Shown: one piece after another, positions 30,724-38,865 of the stretch | Layout of the letters: the number at the start of each line of letters is the position of its first letter | Position numbering within the stretch: the stretch's first letter is position 1 | DNA from: Natronospirales bacterium | GTDB lineage: Bacteria > Pseudomonadota > Gammaproteobacteria > Natronospirales > JAIVGZ01 | NCBI GenBank assembly: GCA_020201335.1 | Contig: JAIVGZ010000039.1 | Location: 1-50,929, forward strand | DNA length: 50,929 nucleotides | Reading direction: 5' to 3' | Notes under the pieces: generated by a model | Databases searched by the model: none | What the model saw: the letters and a program-made list of their open reading frames with translations, nothing else | What the model was told of the DNA's origin: nothing | Position numbers and translations under genes: made by a program

Positions 30724-31006
30724 ACGGACACTTCGTCATGTAGCACATGTCGCAGAGGTAGCATTCGTCGATGACCTTCCAGTAGTCGTCGCGCGCGACC
30801 CCATCGACTTCCATCGACTTAGAACCGTCGATCAGGTCGAACAGCGTCGGGAAACTGTTACACAGCGAAAAGCAGCGGCGACAGCCGTGGCAGATGTCGA
30901 ACACCCGCTCAAGCTCGCCGAACAGTTTTCCCTCGTCGTGGAAATCCTTGTTCTGCCAGTCGAGCGGGTGCCGGGTCGGCGCGTCGAGGCTACCTTCGCG
31001 AGACAC
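30671..31006 (-). pseudogene. Iron-sulfur protein, 5' fragment with two 4Fe-4S motifs
   Basis: The N-terminal part of the same protein, from a GTG at 31006. It holds two 4Fe-4S binding motifs, CHGCRRCFSLC near residue 40 and CYLCDMCYMTKCPYVPP near residue 82. After PHPWN the frame runs into nine unrelated residues and stops at 30671. In relatives that motif is followed by a segment like (N/D)FPHLMLR; here the sequence jumps directly to the region before the first CCG domain in another frame. The start lies 6 bp after the rubrerythrin stop, so the two are cotranscribed. Confidence 0.72.
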
Positions 31007-31012
31007 GCGCGG

Positions 31013-31432
31013 TCAGGCGTCGAGGCTGTCGAGCGCCTTCTGGAAGCGGTTCGCGTGCGAGCGTTCCGCCTTGGCGAGCGTTTCGAACCAGTCGGCGATT
31101 TCGTCGTGACCTTCATCACGGGCGGTCTTCGCCATACCCGGGTACATGTCGGTGTACTCGTGGGTCTCGCCGGCAATTGCCGCCTTCAGGTTGTTGTCCG
31201 TCGGGCCGATCGGCAGGCCGGTCGCCGGGTCACCGACCGCTTCGAGGTATTCGAGGTGGCCGTGTGCATGGCCGGTCTCGCCTTCCGCGGTCGAACGGAA
31301 CACGGCTGCGACATCGTTGTAGCCTTCGACATCGGCCTTCGATGCGAAATACAGGTAGCGGCGGTTCGCCTGCGACTCGCCTGCGAACGCGTCTTTGAGG
31401 TTCTGCTCGGTCTTGCTGCCTTTCAAGCTCAT
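31013..31432 (-). CDS. Rubrerythrin-like diiron protein without rubredoxin domain
   Basis: A 139-residue four-helix ferritin-like protein, probably a peroxide reductase. Diiron ligands are visible in AGESQANRRY, EGETGHAHGH (ExxH), AGETHEY and KAERSHANRF (second ExxH). The C-terminal rubredoxin-type Cys4 domain of classical rubrerythrin is absent, so an outside electron donor is needed; the neighbouring Fe-S protein is the natural candidate. The ATG at 31432 follows GGGGGAG; an in-frame ATG seven codons earlier would place that site inside the gene. Confidence 0.9.
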   Translation of the reverse strand: MSLKGSKTEQNLKDAFAGESQANRRYLYFASKADVEGYNDVAAVFRSTAEGETGHAHGHLEYLEAVGDPATGLPIGPTDNNLKAAIAGETHEYTDMYPGMAKTARDEGHDEIADWFETLAKAERSHANRFQKALDSLDA

Positions 31433-31454
31433 TTGAATCTCCCCCTGGGTCAAT

Positions 31455-31469
31455 TTAGACGGAGTCTAA
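31455..31469. promoter_or_regulatory. Candidate operator of the rubrerythrin operon
   Basis: TTAGAC-TCC-GTCTAA, a perfect 6-3-6 palindrome lying about 2-16 bases after the predicted transcription start and before the ribosome-binding site. Its place suggests a repressor site. It does not match the Fur, PerR, OxyR or IscR consensus spacing well, so the regulator is unknown. Confidence 0.5.
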
Positions 31470-31477
31470 TATCAGGA

Positions 31478-31506
31478 AATCTACCGCTCGACGGGTCGGT
31501 AGTCAA
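31478..31506 (-). promoter_or_regulatory. Sigma-70-type promoter for the rubrerythrin operon
   Basis: On the minus strand TTGACT (31501-31506) and TAGATT (31478-31483) are 17 bp apart, a good match in spacing and sequence. Predicted start of transcription is near 31471, giving a leader of about 40 bases that holds the palindrome. Confidence 0.6.
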
Positions 31507-31531
31507 CCTGAGTGCCGTACACTTCACGCAC

Positions 31532-31786
31532 ATGGCCAAAACCAAAGACAAAGACGCGCCGGATTTCGAGAAATCACTCGCTGAGCTCGAACAACTCGTC
31601 GAAACGATGGAAAGCGGCGACCTGCCGCTTGACGAAGCGCTACGCCATTTCGAACGCGGCATCGCGCTGACGCGTCTGTGCCAGGCTGCGTTGAAGCAGG
31701 CGGAACTCAAAGTCGAGCAGCTGCTCGAGAAAAACGGTCGCGCGGAACTCGTACCGCTCGACCCGGACCAGGCCGACGACGACTGA
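31532..31786 (+). CDS. xseB: Exodeoxyribonuclease VII small subunit
   Basis: The small subunit of exonuclease VII, which degrades single-stranded DNA with XseA. The 84-residue helical product shows the family pattern FEKSLAELEQLVETMESGDLPLDEALRHFERG. The open frame extends far upstream over other genes; the ATG at 31532 gives normal length. Its stop overlaps the ispA start (TGATG), the usual xseB-ispA-dxs layout. xseA is not in the window. Confidence 0.95.
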   Translation: MAKTKDKDAPDFEKSLAELEQLVETMESGDLPLDEALRHFERGIALTRLCQAALKQAELKVEQLLEKNGRAELVPLDPDQADDD

Positions 31787-32652
31787 TGGATTTTTCAGAC
31801 CGGGTGGGCGAATACCAGGCCCGGGTCGAGGCCGCGATGGACCGCTGGCTACCAGACCCGGACGTGTCACCTGCCCGCCTGCACCAGGCAATGCGTTACG
31901 CAGTGCTCGGCGGAGGCAAGCGCGTACGACCTTTGCTGATTTATGCAACCGGCGAGACCTTGGGCATCCCGGCGGCGCAACTGGATTCGGCTGCCGCTGC
32001 GGTTGAGATGATTCACGCCTACTCGCTGATCCACGATGACCTGCCCGCGATGGACGACGACGACTTGCGCCGCGGCAGGCCGACCTGTCACCGCGCCTAC
32101 GACGAAGCGACCGCGATCCTTGCCGGTGACGCGCTGCAGGCGCTCGCACTTGAAGTACTCGCGGCAGATGCGCACCTCACAATGGTCGGCCTTCTCGCGC
32201 GAGCGAGCGGTTCACGCGGGATGGCCGGCGGACAGGCGCTCGACCTCGACGCGGAAGGCCAACTGTTGACGCTCGAGGAACTCGAAGCCGTGCACGCGCT
32301 TAAGACCGGCGCGCTGATCGTCGCCAGCGTATTGCTGGCAGCGGATGCTGCAGCGGACCTCGCGCCGGAACACCGTGATGCGCTCGCACGCTTCGGCACG
32401 GCCATCGGACTCGCGTTCCAGATTCGTGATGACATTCTGGATGTCGAAGGTGACACCGCGGTACTCGGCAAGCAGCAAGGTGCCGATGCGCGGCTCGCCA
32501 AATCGACCTTTCCTGCGCTACTCGGTCTGGATGGCGCAAAACGCCGCGTCGAAGAAGCGAAAGCGGACGCACTCGCAGCGCTCGCACCTTTCGGCGACGA
32601 CGCGGAGCCGTTGCGCTGGCTGGCGAGTTACATCGTCGACCGAAACCACTAA
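31786..32652 (+). CDS. ispA: Farnesyl diphosphate synthase
   Basis: Condenses IPP with DMAPP and GPP to farnesyl diphosphate for quinone side chains and undecaprenyl phosphate. The 288-residue product shows the first aspartate-rich motif DDLPAMDDDDLRRGRPTCH with the insertion typical of bacterial short-chain synthases, and the second motif DDILD. It begins MDFSDRVGEYQ at an ATG overlapping the xseB stop. Confidence 0.96.
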   Translation: MDFSDRVGEYQARVEAAMDRWLPDPDVSPARLHQAMRYAVLGGGKRVRPLLIYATGETLGIPAAQLDSAAAAVEMIHAYSLIHDDLPAMDDDDLRRGRPTCHRAYDEATAILAGDALQALALEVLAADAHLTMVGLLARASGSRGMAGGQALDLDAEGQLLTLEELEAVHALKTGALIVASVLLAADAAADLAPEHRDALARFGTAIGLAFQIRDDILDVEGDTAVLGKQQGADARLAKSTFPALLGLDGAKRRVEEAKADALAALAPFGDDAEPLRWLASYIVDRNH

Positions 32653-32678
32653 TGTAGGAGCGGTGCTCCGCACCGTAC
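32653..32678 (+). repeat. REP element, hairpin type C
   Basis: Head TGTAGGAGCG, stem GCGGTGC, loop TCC, stem GCACCG, tail TAC. It starts immediately after the ispA stop codon, between ispA and dxs. Confidence 0.85.
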
Positions 32679-32689
32679 GAAGTAGCTCC

Positions 32690-32719
32690 TTGAAGAGAGG
32701 GCCCTCCACCGGGGATAAT
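32690..32719 (+). promoter_or_regulatory. Candidate sigma-70 promoter for dxs-folE2
   Basis: TTGAAG (32690-32695) and GATAAT (32714-32719) with an 18-bp spacer, followed by a leader of about 20 bases before the dxs ATG. It would let dxs be transcribed separately from xseB-ispA, beyond the REP hairpin. Confidence 0.5.
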
Positions 32720-32745
32720 AGCGGGCTTGCCTCCCAGGACCGCCG

Positions 32746-34611
32746 ATGACAGTTGACCCCGACCAGTTCCCGCTGCTTTCGCGTATCGATGCGCCCGCGG
32801 ACCTGCGTGCGCTGCCCGAATCGGAACTGTTGCAGGTTGCGCGCGAACTGCGTGGTTACCTGGTCCACGCTCTGAGCCACGGCGGTTGCCATTTCGCCGC
32901 GAACCTCGGCACCGTCGAGCTGGCCGTCGCACTGCACTACGTCTATGACACGCCACGCGACCGCCTGGTCTGGGACGTTGGTCACCAGGCGTACCCGCAC
33001 AAGATACTGACGGGCCGCCGGGACCGACTGTCGACGATTCGTCAGCGCGGTGGGCTTGCGCCGTTTCCGACCCGCACGGAAAGCGAGTACGACACATTCG
33101 GGGTTGGGCATTCATCGACTTCCATCAGCGGCGCACTCGGCATGGCGATCTCGGCGTCGCTGCAGGACAGCGAGAATCGCGCGGTCGCGATCATCGGCGA
33201 CGGTGCGATGACGGCCGGCATGGCGTACGAGGCCCTGAACCACGCGGGCGCCCTCGACGCAGACATCCTCGTCGTGTTCAACGACAACGACATGTCGATT
33301 TCACCGAATGTCGGCGCGCTGTCGAATTACCTTGCAAAGATGCTGTCCGGGAAGCTGTACGCGAACCTGCGCGAGGGCAGCAAGAAGGTGCTGAGCCTGA
33401 TGCCCACGGTGTGGGAGCTCGCACGCCGCTCGGAAGAGCACATGAAAGGCATGATGCTCCCGGGCACGCTGTTCGAGGAGTTCGGAATGAACTACATCGG
33501 GCCGGTCGATGGGCACGACCTACCGACGCTCGTCGCGACCCTGAAGAACGTGCGCAAGCTGCGCGGCGCGCAGTTTCTCCACGTAGTTACGCGCAAGGGT
33601 AAGGGCTATCCGCCGGCCGAGGCGGACCCGGTGCAGTGGCACGCGCCCGGCGCGTTCGACCCCGAGAGCGGCACGCTCAAGCCCAAAGCAAAGGGCAAGA
33701 CAACCTACACCCAGGTGTTCTCAGAGTGGGTCTGCGATATGGCGGAAGCTGATCCGCGGCTGGTCGCAATCACACCGGCGATGCGCGAAGGCTCGGGCCT
33801 CGTAGAGTTCGAGCAGCGGTTCCCCGACCGTTACTTCGACGTCGGGATTGCAGAACAACATTCAGTCACGCTCGCGGCGGGCTTCGCGTGCGAGGGTTCG
33901 AAGCCGGTCGTCGCAATCTACTCGACATTCCTGCAACGCGCGTACGACCAGCTGGTCCATGACGTGGCACTGCAGAACTTGCCGGTGCTTTTCGCCATCG
34001 ACCGCGCGGGCGTCGTCGGCCCCGACGGTCCGACGCACGCGGGCAGCTTCGACCTGACCTTCCTGCGCTGCATACCGAACCTCGTAATCATGGCGCCCGC
34101 CGACGAGGCAGAGTGCCGTGCGATGCTCACAACCGGGTTCCGACACGATGGCCCCGCCGCGGTACGGTATCCGCGCGGAAGCGGACCCGGCGCCACTGTG
34201 CCGGCAACGCTCGAGGTGATCCCCATCGGCAGCGCGGAGACCCGGCGGCGTGGCCGGCGCATTGCGCTGCTCGCGTTCGGCAGCGTCGTGGCGGCAGCAG
34301 CTGAGGCGGCCGAGACGCTCGATGCCACGTTGGTGAACATGCGTTTCGTGCGGCCGCTGGACGAGGCGACACTCGCTACGGTCATCGCCGAGCACGAATT
34401 GCTGGTCACCATCGAGGACAACGCAATTGCCGGCGGCGCCGGCAGCGCGGTCAATGAATGGCTTGCGCGCAACGGCCATACCGCGGATATCATGAACCTC
34501 GGCCTGCCGGACCGCTTTCTGGAACACGGCAGCCGTGAACAGCTGCTGGCAGACGCCGGCATCGACGCGGCCGGGATTGTCGCGTCCATCCGCAAGAGAG
34601 GCGTGCTATGA
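32746..34611 (+). CDS. dxs: 1-deoxy-D-xylulose-5-phosphate synthase
   Basis: First enzyme of the non-mevalonate isoprenoid pathway: pyruvate plus glyceraldehyde-3-phosphate to DXP, with thiamine diphosphate. The 621-residue product matches E. coli (620). The ThDP-binding segment starts [36 protein letters not shown] and the transketolase C-terminal domain follow. The stop overlaps folE2 (ATGA). Confidence 0.97.
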   Translation: MTVDPDQFPLLSRIDAPADLRALPESELLQVARELRGYLVHALSHGGCHFAANLGTVELAVALHYVYDTPRDRLVWDVGHQAYPHKILTGRRDRLSTIRQRGGLAPFPTRTESEYDTFGVGHSSTSISGALGMAISASLQDSENRAVAIIGDGAMTAGMAYEALNHAGALDADILVVFNDNDMSISPNVGALSNYLAKMLSGKLYANLREGSKKVLSLMPTVWELARRSEEHMKGMMLPGTLFEEFGMNYIGPVDGHDLPTLVATLKNVRKLRGAQFLHVVTRKGKGYPPAEADPVQWHAPGAFDPESGTLKPKAKGKTTYTQVFSEWVCDMAEADPRLVAITPAMREGSGLVEFEQRFPDRYFDVGIAEQHSVTLAAGFACEGSKPVVAIYSTFLQRAYDQLVHDVALQNLPVLFAIDRAGVVGPDGPTHAGSFDLTFLRCIPNLVIMAPADEAECRAMLTTGFRHDGPAAVRYPRGSGPGATVPATLEVIPIGSAETRRRGRRIALLAFGSVVAAAAEAAETLDATLVNMRFVRPLDEATLATVIAEHELLVTIEDNAIAGGAGSAVNEWLARNGHTADIMNLGLPDRFLEHGSREQLLADAGIDAAGIVASIRKRGVL

Positions 34612-35414
34612 GCACTGTAGTGAAGAAGTCGAAGACGATCGAAGATGTACAGAGCAAGGCCGATACCCGCCGCATCCGCATCAACAAGGTGGGCGTGAAG
34701 GACATCCGCCATCCGGTACGCGTTGCGGACCGCGCCGGCGACGAGCAACACACCGTCGCAACCTTCAACATGTACGTTGACCTGCCACAGGATTTCAAGG
34801 GCACGCACATGTCGCGCTTCGTCGAGATCCTGAACAACCACGAACGCGAAATCACGGTGAAGTCGTTCCGCGAGATGTTAAAGGAAGTCACCGAGCGCCT
34901 TGGCGCTGAGTCCGGCCACGTTGAGATGCGCTTTCCGTACTTCGTCACCAAGGAAGCGCCGGTGTCGAAGGTGCGCAGCGTGCTCGACTACGATGTATCG
35001 TTCCTTGGCGAGTGCGTCGACGGCGAGACGATTATCTGGTTAAAGGTGGTCGTGCCCGTAACCAGCCTGTGTCCATGCTCAAAGCAGATTTCGGATTACG
35101 GCGCGCACAACCAGCGCTCCCACGTCACGGTGCTGGCGCGCACGCGCGGCTTCATCTGGATTGAAGAGATCATCGACCTCGTTGAGGCCGAGGCATCATG
35201 CCAACTCTACGGGCTGCTGAAGCGCCCAGACGAGAAATTCGTCACCGAGCGCGCGTACGACAACCCGAAGTTCGTCGAGGATATGGTGCGCGACGTCGCG
35301 GTGGTGCTGAACGCCGATGAGCGTATCCGGGCATACACGGTGGAGTCCGAGAACTTCGAGTCAATCCACAACCACTCGGCATACGCCTTGGTCGAGCACG
35401 ACAAAGACCGTTGA
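34608..35414 (+). CDS. folE2: GTP cyclohydrolase IB (FolE2)
   Basis: Converts GTP to 7,8-dihydroneopterin triphosphate for folate (and queuosine-type) synthesis. The 268-residue product is the FolE2 type, not FolE: the signature [19 protein letters not shown] contains the catalytic cysteine pair Cys155/Cys157, and the C-terminal [10 protein letters not shown] is present. FolE2 does not strictly need zinc and in many bacteria replaces FolE or backs it up in zinc shortage. It is translationally coupled to dxs. I see no Zur-like box in the 90 bp before dxs. Confidence 0.94.
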   Translation: MSTVVKKSKTIEDVQSKADTRRIRINKVGVKDIRHPVRVADRAGDEQHTVATFNMYVDLPQDFKGTHMSRFVEILNNHEREITVKSFREMLKEVTERLGAESGHVEMRFPYFVTKEAPVSKVRSVLDYDVSFLGECVDGETIIWLKVVVPVTSLCPCSKQISDYGAHNQRSHVTVLARTRGFIWIEEIIDLVEAEASCQLYGLLKRPDEKFVTERAYDNPKFVEDMVRDVAVVLNADERIRAYTVESENFESIHNHSAYALVEHDKDR

Positions 35415-35556
35415 AGATGTCGGCGACGCCTGCCGGCGCGCCTCCACGCTTATCAAAAAATGCGATTTTTGATTCGCTTCGCCGCTACGCGGCGGGCATT
35501 CTAATCAATCCTGATTGTCTTGTGCTTATTAGACAGGCCGCCTGCCGGCGGCGCGC
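35415..35556. other. Intergenic hairpin region between convergent folE2 and kinase genes
   Basis: No gene. It holds an AT-rich palindrome AAAAAT-GCG-ATTTTT near 35455-35471. A stem-loop CGCCGC-TAC-GCGGCG lies at 35480-35494 and a stem-loop GCCGCC-TGCC-GGCGGC at 35537-35552. Between them is a short CAATC-CT-GATTG stem followed by T-rich sequence. Together with the adjacent REPIN this is probably a transcription-stop zone for both genes. None is a textbook intrinsic terminator with a clean T-tract. Confidence 0.5.
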
Positions 35557-35638
35557 ATCGCGGCCAGAGGGCCGCTCCCACATTCGGGCTCATGCCGAGG
35601 TGCATGGAGAAATGTGGGAGCGGCCCTCTGGCCGCGAT
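35557..35638. repeat. REPIN: two type A REP elements as a perfect inverted pair
   Basis: Left arm 35557-35584 and right arm 35611-35638 are perfect reverse complements over 28 bp, with a 26-bp spacer. Each arm holds the head (A)TGTGGGAGCG, stem GCGGCC, loop CTCT, stem GGCCGC and tail CGAT. This is the classic REP doublet thought to be the unit mobilised by RAYT transposases. No RAYT gene is present in the window. Confidence 0.9.
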
Positions 35639-35651
35639 TCTCGACGCCGAT

Positions 35652-36914
35652 TTACTTCTGCGCTGAGCGCGCCAGTCGTTCGACCAGAGTCTTTAAGAAT
35701 ACGCGCGTGAACTTCAGCTGCGTGGCTACCGACATCTGCTCTAAACGCGATGCCCGCAGCTTCAAGAGATTCGATGGCTGTAGCGCGCCGATCGATGCGG
35801 TGCGCGGCAGACCGACGAGCGCCATCTCGCCAAAGCAGTCGCCGGGTGCCAGCGACGCGATGCGGGTGCCGCCGCGCCAGACTCCCGCCTCGCCCGATAT
35901 GAACACGTAGAAACAGTCGTCGACATCGCCCTCCGTGACGATGACATCACCGGTCGACGCCTGCATCCAATCGCTGCCGCGGATGATTTCCCACGCTTCT
36001 TCATAACTGAAATCCTTGAAGAAGCTGAGCTCACTGACCATCGCGTAGCGTTCCTGCTCCGCAACCTCAGAAACGAGGCGCTCGAGCTCGCTGCCGGCGA
36101 GCGACAGCTCGGTCGCCATCGCGAGCGCGTTGCTGTAGCGCGCCTTCAGGTCCTTGCACAGCGCCTTGGTGGCGATCTTGTCGACGAGCGGCGGCACTTC
36201 CGCGCGGTAGGCCGACGGCGGCTCGGGTGTCGCGTTGATGATCTGCCAGACGAGCTCCGACAGGCTGCCACCTTTGAACGGACGGCGTCCACTCAGCAAT
36301 TCGTACATCACAATGCCGAGCGAAAAGATGTCGGATTGCCCGGTGACGCGTCCGCCCTGGGTCTGCTCGGGGGACATGTAGCTTGGTGAGCCCATCACCC
36401 CACCAACCTCTGTCGTGTCGGCCGCGGCATCCTGCGCGATACCGAAGTCACAGATGTAAAGTTCGCCGGCTGCGGTCAGCAACAGGTTGCCGGGCTTGAT
36501 GTCCCGGTGGACGACGCCGTGCCGGTGCGCGAAGTCGAGCGCGCGCGCGGCCTTGAACATCAGGCGGATCACTTCCTGTACCGGCATCAGCGATTCGGGG
36601 CGCACGTAGGCGCTCAGCGGCTTGGCGTCACCCAGGTACTCCATTACGAGGTACCAACGGTCGCCCTCCTCGCCGGCGTCCAGGATCGGCAGGATGTTCG
36701 GGTGGCGCAGCTTCCCGGCAGTGCGTGCCTCGTTGAAGAACATCTTCCGGCGCACTTCGCTGGTGACCTGGTCGGAATGCTGGGGCGTGAACAGCTTCAC
36801 TGCGACCTCGCGGCCGATGAACGGGTCTTCGCACAGGTAGACGACCGCCTGCGTGCCGCGACCAATCTCGCGGCGGACGGTGTACTTCCCGATTTGCTCC
36901 GGTAAATCTTGCAT
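35652..36914 (-). CDS. Serine/threonine protein kinase with C-terminal cyclic-nucleotide-binding domain
   Basis: A 420-residue soluble protein. The Hanks-type kinase domain spans about residues 8-275: glycine loop GRGTQA, Lys40, catalytic loop HRDIKPGN (137-144), DFG at 156-158 and GSPSYMSPEQ. All catalytic residues are present. A cyclic-nucleotide-binding domain follows (about 295-415) with the phosphate-binding cassette FGEMAL (361-366) and Arg371 in PRTAS, so cAMP or cGMP binding is plausible. No membrane span is seen. The ATG directly abuts the pgpA stop (TGA then ATG), at the end of the riboflavin/thiamine train. Target and ligand are unknown. Confidence 0.9.
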   Translation of the reverse strand: MQDLPEQIGKYTVRREIGRGTQAVVYLCEDPFIGREVAVKLFTPQHSDQVTSEVRRKMFFNEARTAGKLRHPNILPILDAGEEGDRWYLVMEYLGDAKPLSAYVRPESLMPVQEVIRLMFKAARALDFAHRHGVVHRDIKPGNLLLTAAGELYICDFGIAQDAAADTTEVGGVMGSPSYMSPEQTQGGRVTGQSDIFSLGIVMYELLSGRRPFKGGSLSELVWQIINATPEPPSAYRAEVPPLVDKIATKALCKDLKARYSNALAMATELSLAGSELERLVSEVAEQERYAMVSELSFFKDFSYEEAWEIIRGSDWMQASTGDVIVTEGDVDDCFYVFISGEAGVWRGGTRIASLAPGDCFGEMALVGLPRTASIGALQPSNLLKLRASRLEQMSVATQLKFTRVFLKTLVERLARSAQK

Positions 36915-37409
36915 TCAAAACATCCTTTCTATCAATGTCGCCGTCAACGCGGCAAACGCACCAGCCAACACGCCGGCAACGAGGTCATCCGCCATCACAC
37001 CCAAGCCGCCGTTCCAGCGCCGCTCTGCGGCACCGACCGGCCACGGCTTCGCGATGTCGAGCACGCGGAATGCAACGACTGCGAGTATCACCGCGAGCCA
37101 ACCCGGCCCCGCCAGCCACAGCGCGAGCCAAACGCCTGCGAATTCATCCCACACAATCGCCGGATGGTCGTCGACACCCAAGCGCACGACCGCGCGGTCA
37201 CAGAGCCAGACGCCAAACACACCGGCGACCACGGCGACGAGCCCCTGCGCGACCCAAGGCAGCGCAGCGAACATGCCGACCCACAACACGGCGGCGAGTA
37301 GCGTACCCGCCGTACCCGGCGCGCGCGGCGCAAGCCCGCTGCCGAATCCGCATGCGACCAGCAATACCGGGTCACGCAGGTCACGCCATGCGGGTGCAGG
37401 AACGTTCAC
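36915..37409 (-). CDS. pgpA: Phosphatidylglycerophosphatase A
   Basis: Dephosphorylates phosphatidylglycerophosphate in the inner membrane. The 164-residue protein has three to four hydrophobic segments and the PgpA motifs GFGSGLAPRAPGTAGTL and the acidic DDHPAIVWDEFAGVW, and ends with GVMADDLVAGVLAG. The GTG start overlaps the thiL stop (GTGA). Order thiL-pgpA is conserved in gammaproteobacteria. Confidence 0.95.
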   Translation of the reverse strand: MNVPAPAWRDLRDPVLLVACGFGSGLAPRAPGTAGTLLAAVLWVGMFAALPWVAQGLVAVVAGVFGVWLCDRAVVRLGVDDHPAIVWDEFAGVWLALWLAGPGWLAVILAVVAFRVLDIAKPWPVGAAERRWNGGLGVMADDLVAGVLAGAFAALTATLIERMF

Positions 37410-38332
37410 CCGAAATGCTCGTAGCCTGCCGCGGTAACTTTCACCGGCCGCCCGGTGCCGTCGACGCAGCGTACGCCGCGCTCGGCTTCTACCGTGCCGA
37501 TGCGCGTCACGCTGTGCGCAGCCAAGCCCGGCAACGCTGCTGCGGGCAGCGCGAACAGCAATTCGTAATCATCACCACCTCCGAGCATCATTTCCGTCGT
37601 GCCGCCGCTCGCCGCGAAGCGCTCCGAGCGCGGCAGCTGCTCGATCTCAACTGTCGCGCCGAGGCCGTCCGCCTCGATCAGTTTTCGAAGGTCGGACAGC
37701 AAGCCATCCGACACGTCGATCGCAGCGTGCGCGATGCCGCGCAATGCGAGCCCGAGCGCGACGCGCGGCTCCGGGAGGTCGAGTCGTGCTGCCAGCTCGA
37801 CATCCCGAACGCCACCGGCGCGCCATTGTGCAAGCGCGAGCGCTGCATCGCCGAGCGTGCCGGAAACGCACAATGCGTCACCGGGCCGCGCGCCTGCGCG
37901 CCGCAATGCGCCACCGGCCGGGACCTGCCCAAGCGCCGTCACCGAAACCGTCAGCGGTCCGCGGGTCGTGTCGCCACCGACCAGCATTACCTCGAAGCGG
38001 GTGGCCAATTCTGAGAACCCCGTCGCGAATTCGCGAAGCCATGCTTCGTCCGCTTCGGGCAGTGTCAGCGCCAGCAGCGCCCATCCGGGCTCAGCGCCCA
38101 TCGCTGCCAGGTCCGAGAGATTGACGGCCAACGCCTTGTGGCCGATAGCCGAAGGTGCGGTACCGTCCGGAAAGTGGACGCCCGCTACCAGCGTGTCTGC
38201 ACACACTACCAGTTCGTGGCCGGAACGGGGTTGCAGAACCGCAGCGTCGTCACCGATACCGAGCGCGACATCGTCGCGCGGTGCGCCGGTTTTACCCGTG
38301 ATGAGCTTGATGATTTCGCGTTCGGACAGCAT
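37406..38332 (-). CDS. thiL: Thiamine-monophosphate kinase
   Basis: Phosphorylates thiamine monophosphate to the diphosphate cofactor. The 308-residue product shows LGIGDDAAVL near the N-terminus, CADTLVAGVHFP, the KALAVNLSDLAAMGAEP motif and GGDTTRGPL, all typical of ThiL in the AIR-synthase superfamily. It is separated from nusB by 92 bp that hold a composite REP block. Confidence 0.95.
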   Translation of the reverse strand: MLSEREIIKLITGKTGAPRDDVALGIGDDAAVLQPRSGHELVVCADTLVAGVHFPDGTAPSAIGHKALAVNLSDLAAMGAEPGWALLALTLPEADEAWLREFATGFSELATRFEVMLVGGDTTRGPLTVSVTALGQVPAGGALRRAGARPGDALCVSGTLGDAALALAQWRAGGVRDVELAARLDLPEPRVALGLALRGIAHAAIDVSDGLLSDLRKLIEADGLGATVEIEQLPRSERFAASGGTTEMMLGGGDDYELLFALPAAALPGLAAHSVTRIGTVEAERGVRCVDGTGRPVKVTAAGYEHFG

Positions 38333-38359
38333 CGAGGGATGATACCGCGCCGCATCTAC

Positions 38360-38422
38360 TGTGGGAGCGAATCTGCCATCGCGGTGCGGAGCACCGCTCC
38401 CACACGGAGCACCGCTCCCACA
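38360..38422. repeat. Composite REP block: type B (+), type C (-), partial type C (-)
   Basis: At 38360-38382 a plus-strand head TGTGGGAGCG with a half-stem GCGAATC whose second arm is lost. At 38378-38404 a complete minus-strand type C element (GCGGTGC-TCC-GCACCGC). At 38405-38422 a truncated second minus-strand copy that repeats the head and one arm. It ends 2 bp before the nusB stop codon. Confidence 0.85.
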
Positions 38423-38424
38423 CT

Positions 38425-38865
38425 TCAGCCTTTGGAGGCCTCGGTATTACGCAAGGTGCGGGCTGCCTTATCGACGACGGCATTGATGAACTTGTATGAC
38501 TGGTCGGCACCGAACATTTTGGCGAGCTCGACCGCCTCGTCGACTACGACCCTGTACGGAACCTCGAGACGGTCGCGCAGTTCCGCGGTCGCGAGCAACA
38601 GGATTGCGTGTTCTACAGGGTCGAGCTGCACCAGTGGGCGATCGAGCAACGGACCGATTTCCGCCTCAAGCGCCTCGCGGTCGTCGCACGAAACTGTGAC
38701 CATTTCGCGAAAAAAGTCCAGGTCCGCGCGTCCGGTGTTGCGGCCTTCAATAAACTGCCGGATGACTTCCGCCGGCGCAGCGGCGCCGACCAGGTACTGG
38801 TACACCGCCTGCACGGCCAGCCGCCGCGCACGGCTTCGTGCACGGTTGAAAGAACCTTCAGACAT
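38425..38865 (-). CDS. nusB: Transcription antitermination protein NusB
   Basis: Binds BoxA RNA with NusE (S10) to promote antitermination of rRNA operons. The 146-residue all-helical product has the family pattern RARRLAVQAVYQYL, LDPVEHAILLLATAEL and VVDEAVELAKMFG. It overlaps ribH by 8 bp. Confidence 0.96.
   Translation of the reverse strand: MSEGSFNRARSRARRLAVQAVYQYLVGAAAPAEVIRQFIEGRNTGRADLDFFREMVTVSCDDREALEAEIGPLLDRPLVQLDPVEHAILLLATAELRDRLEVPYRVVVDEAVELAKMFGADQSYKFINAVVDKAARTLRNTEASKG

Noticed and set aside
35117-35126. CGCTCCCAC inside folE2 as another REP head
   Set aside because: There is no hairpin or tail next to it; the codons encode the conserved QRSHV of FolE2.
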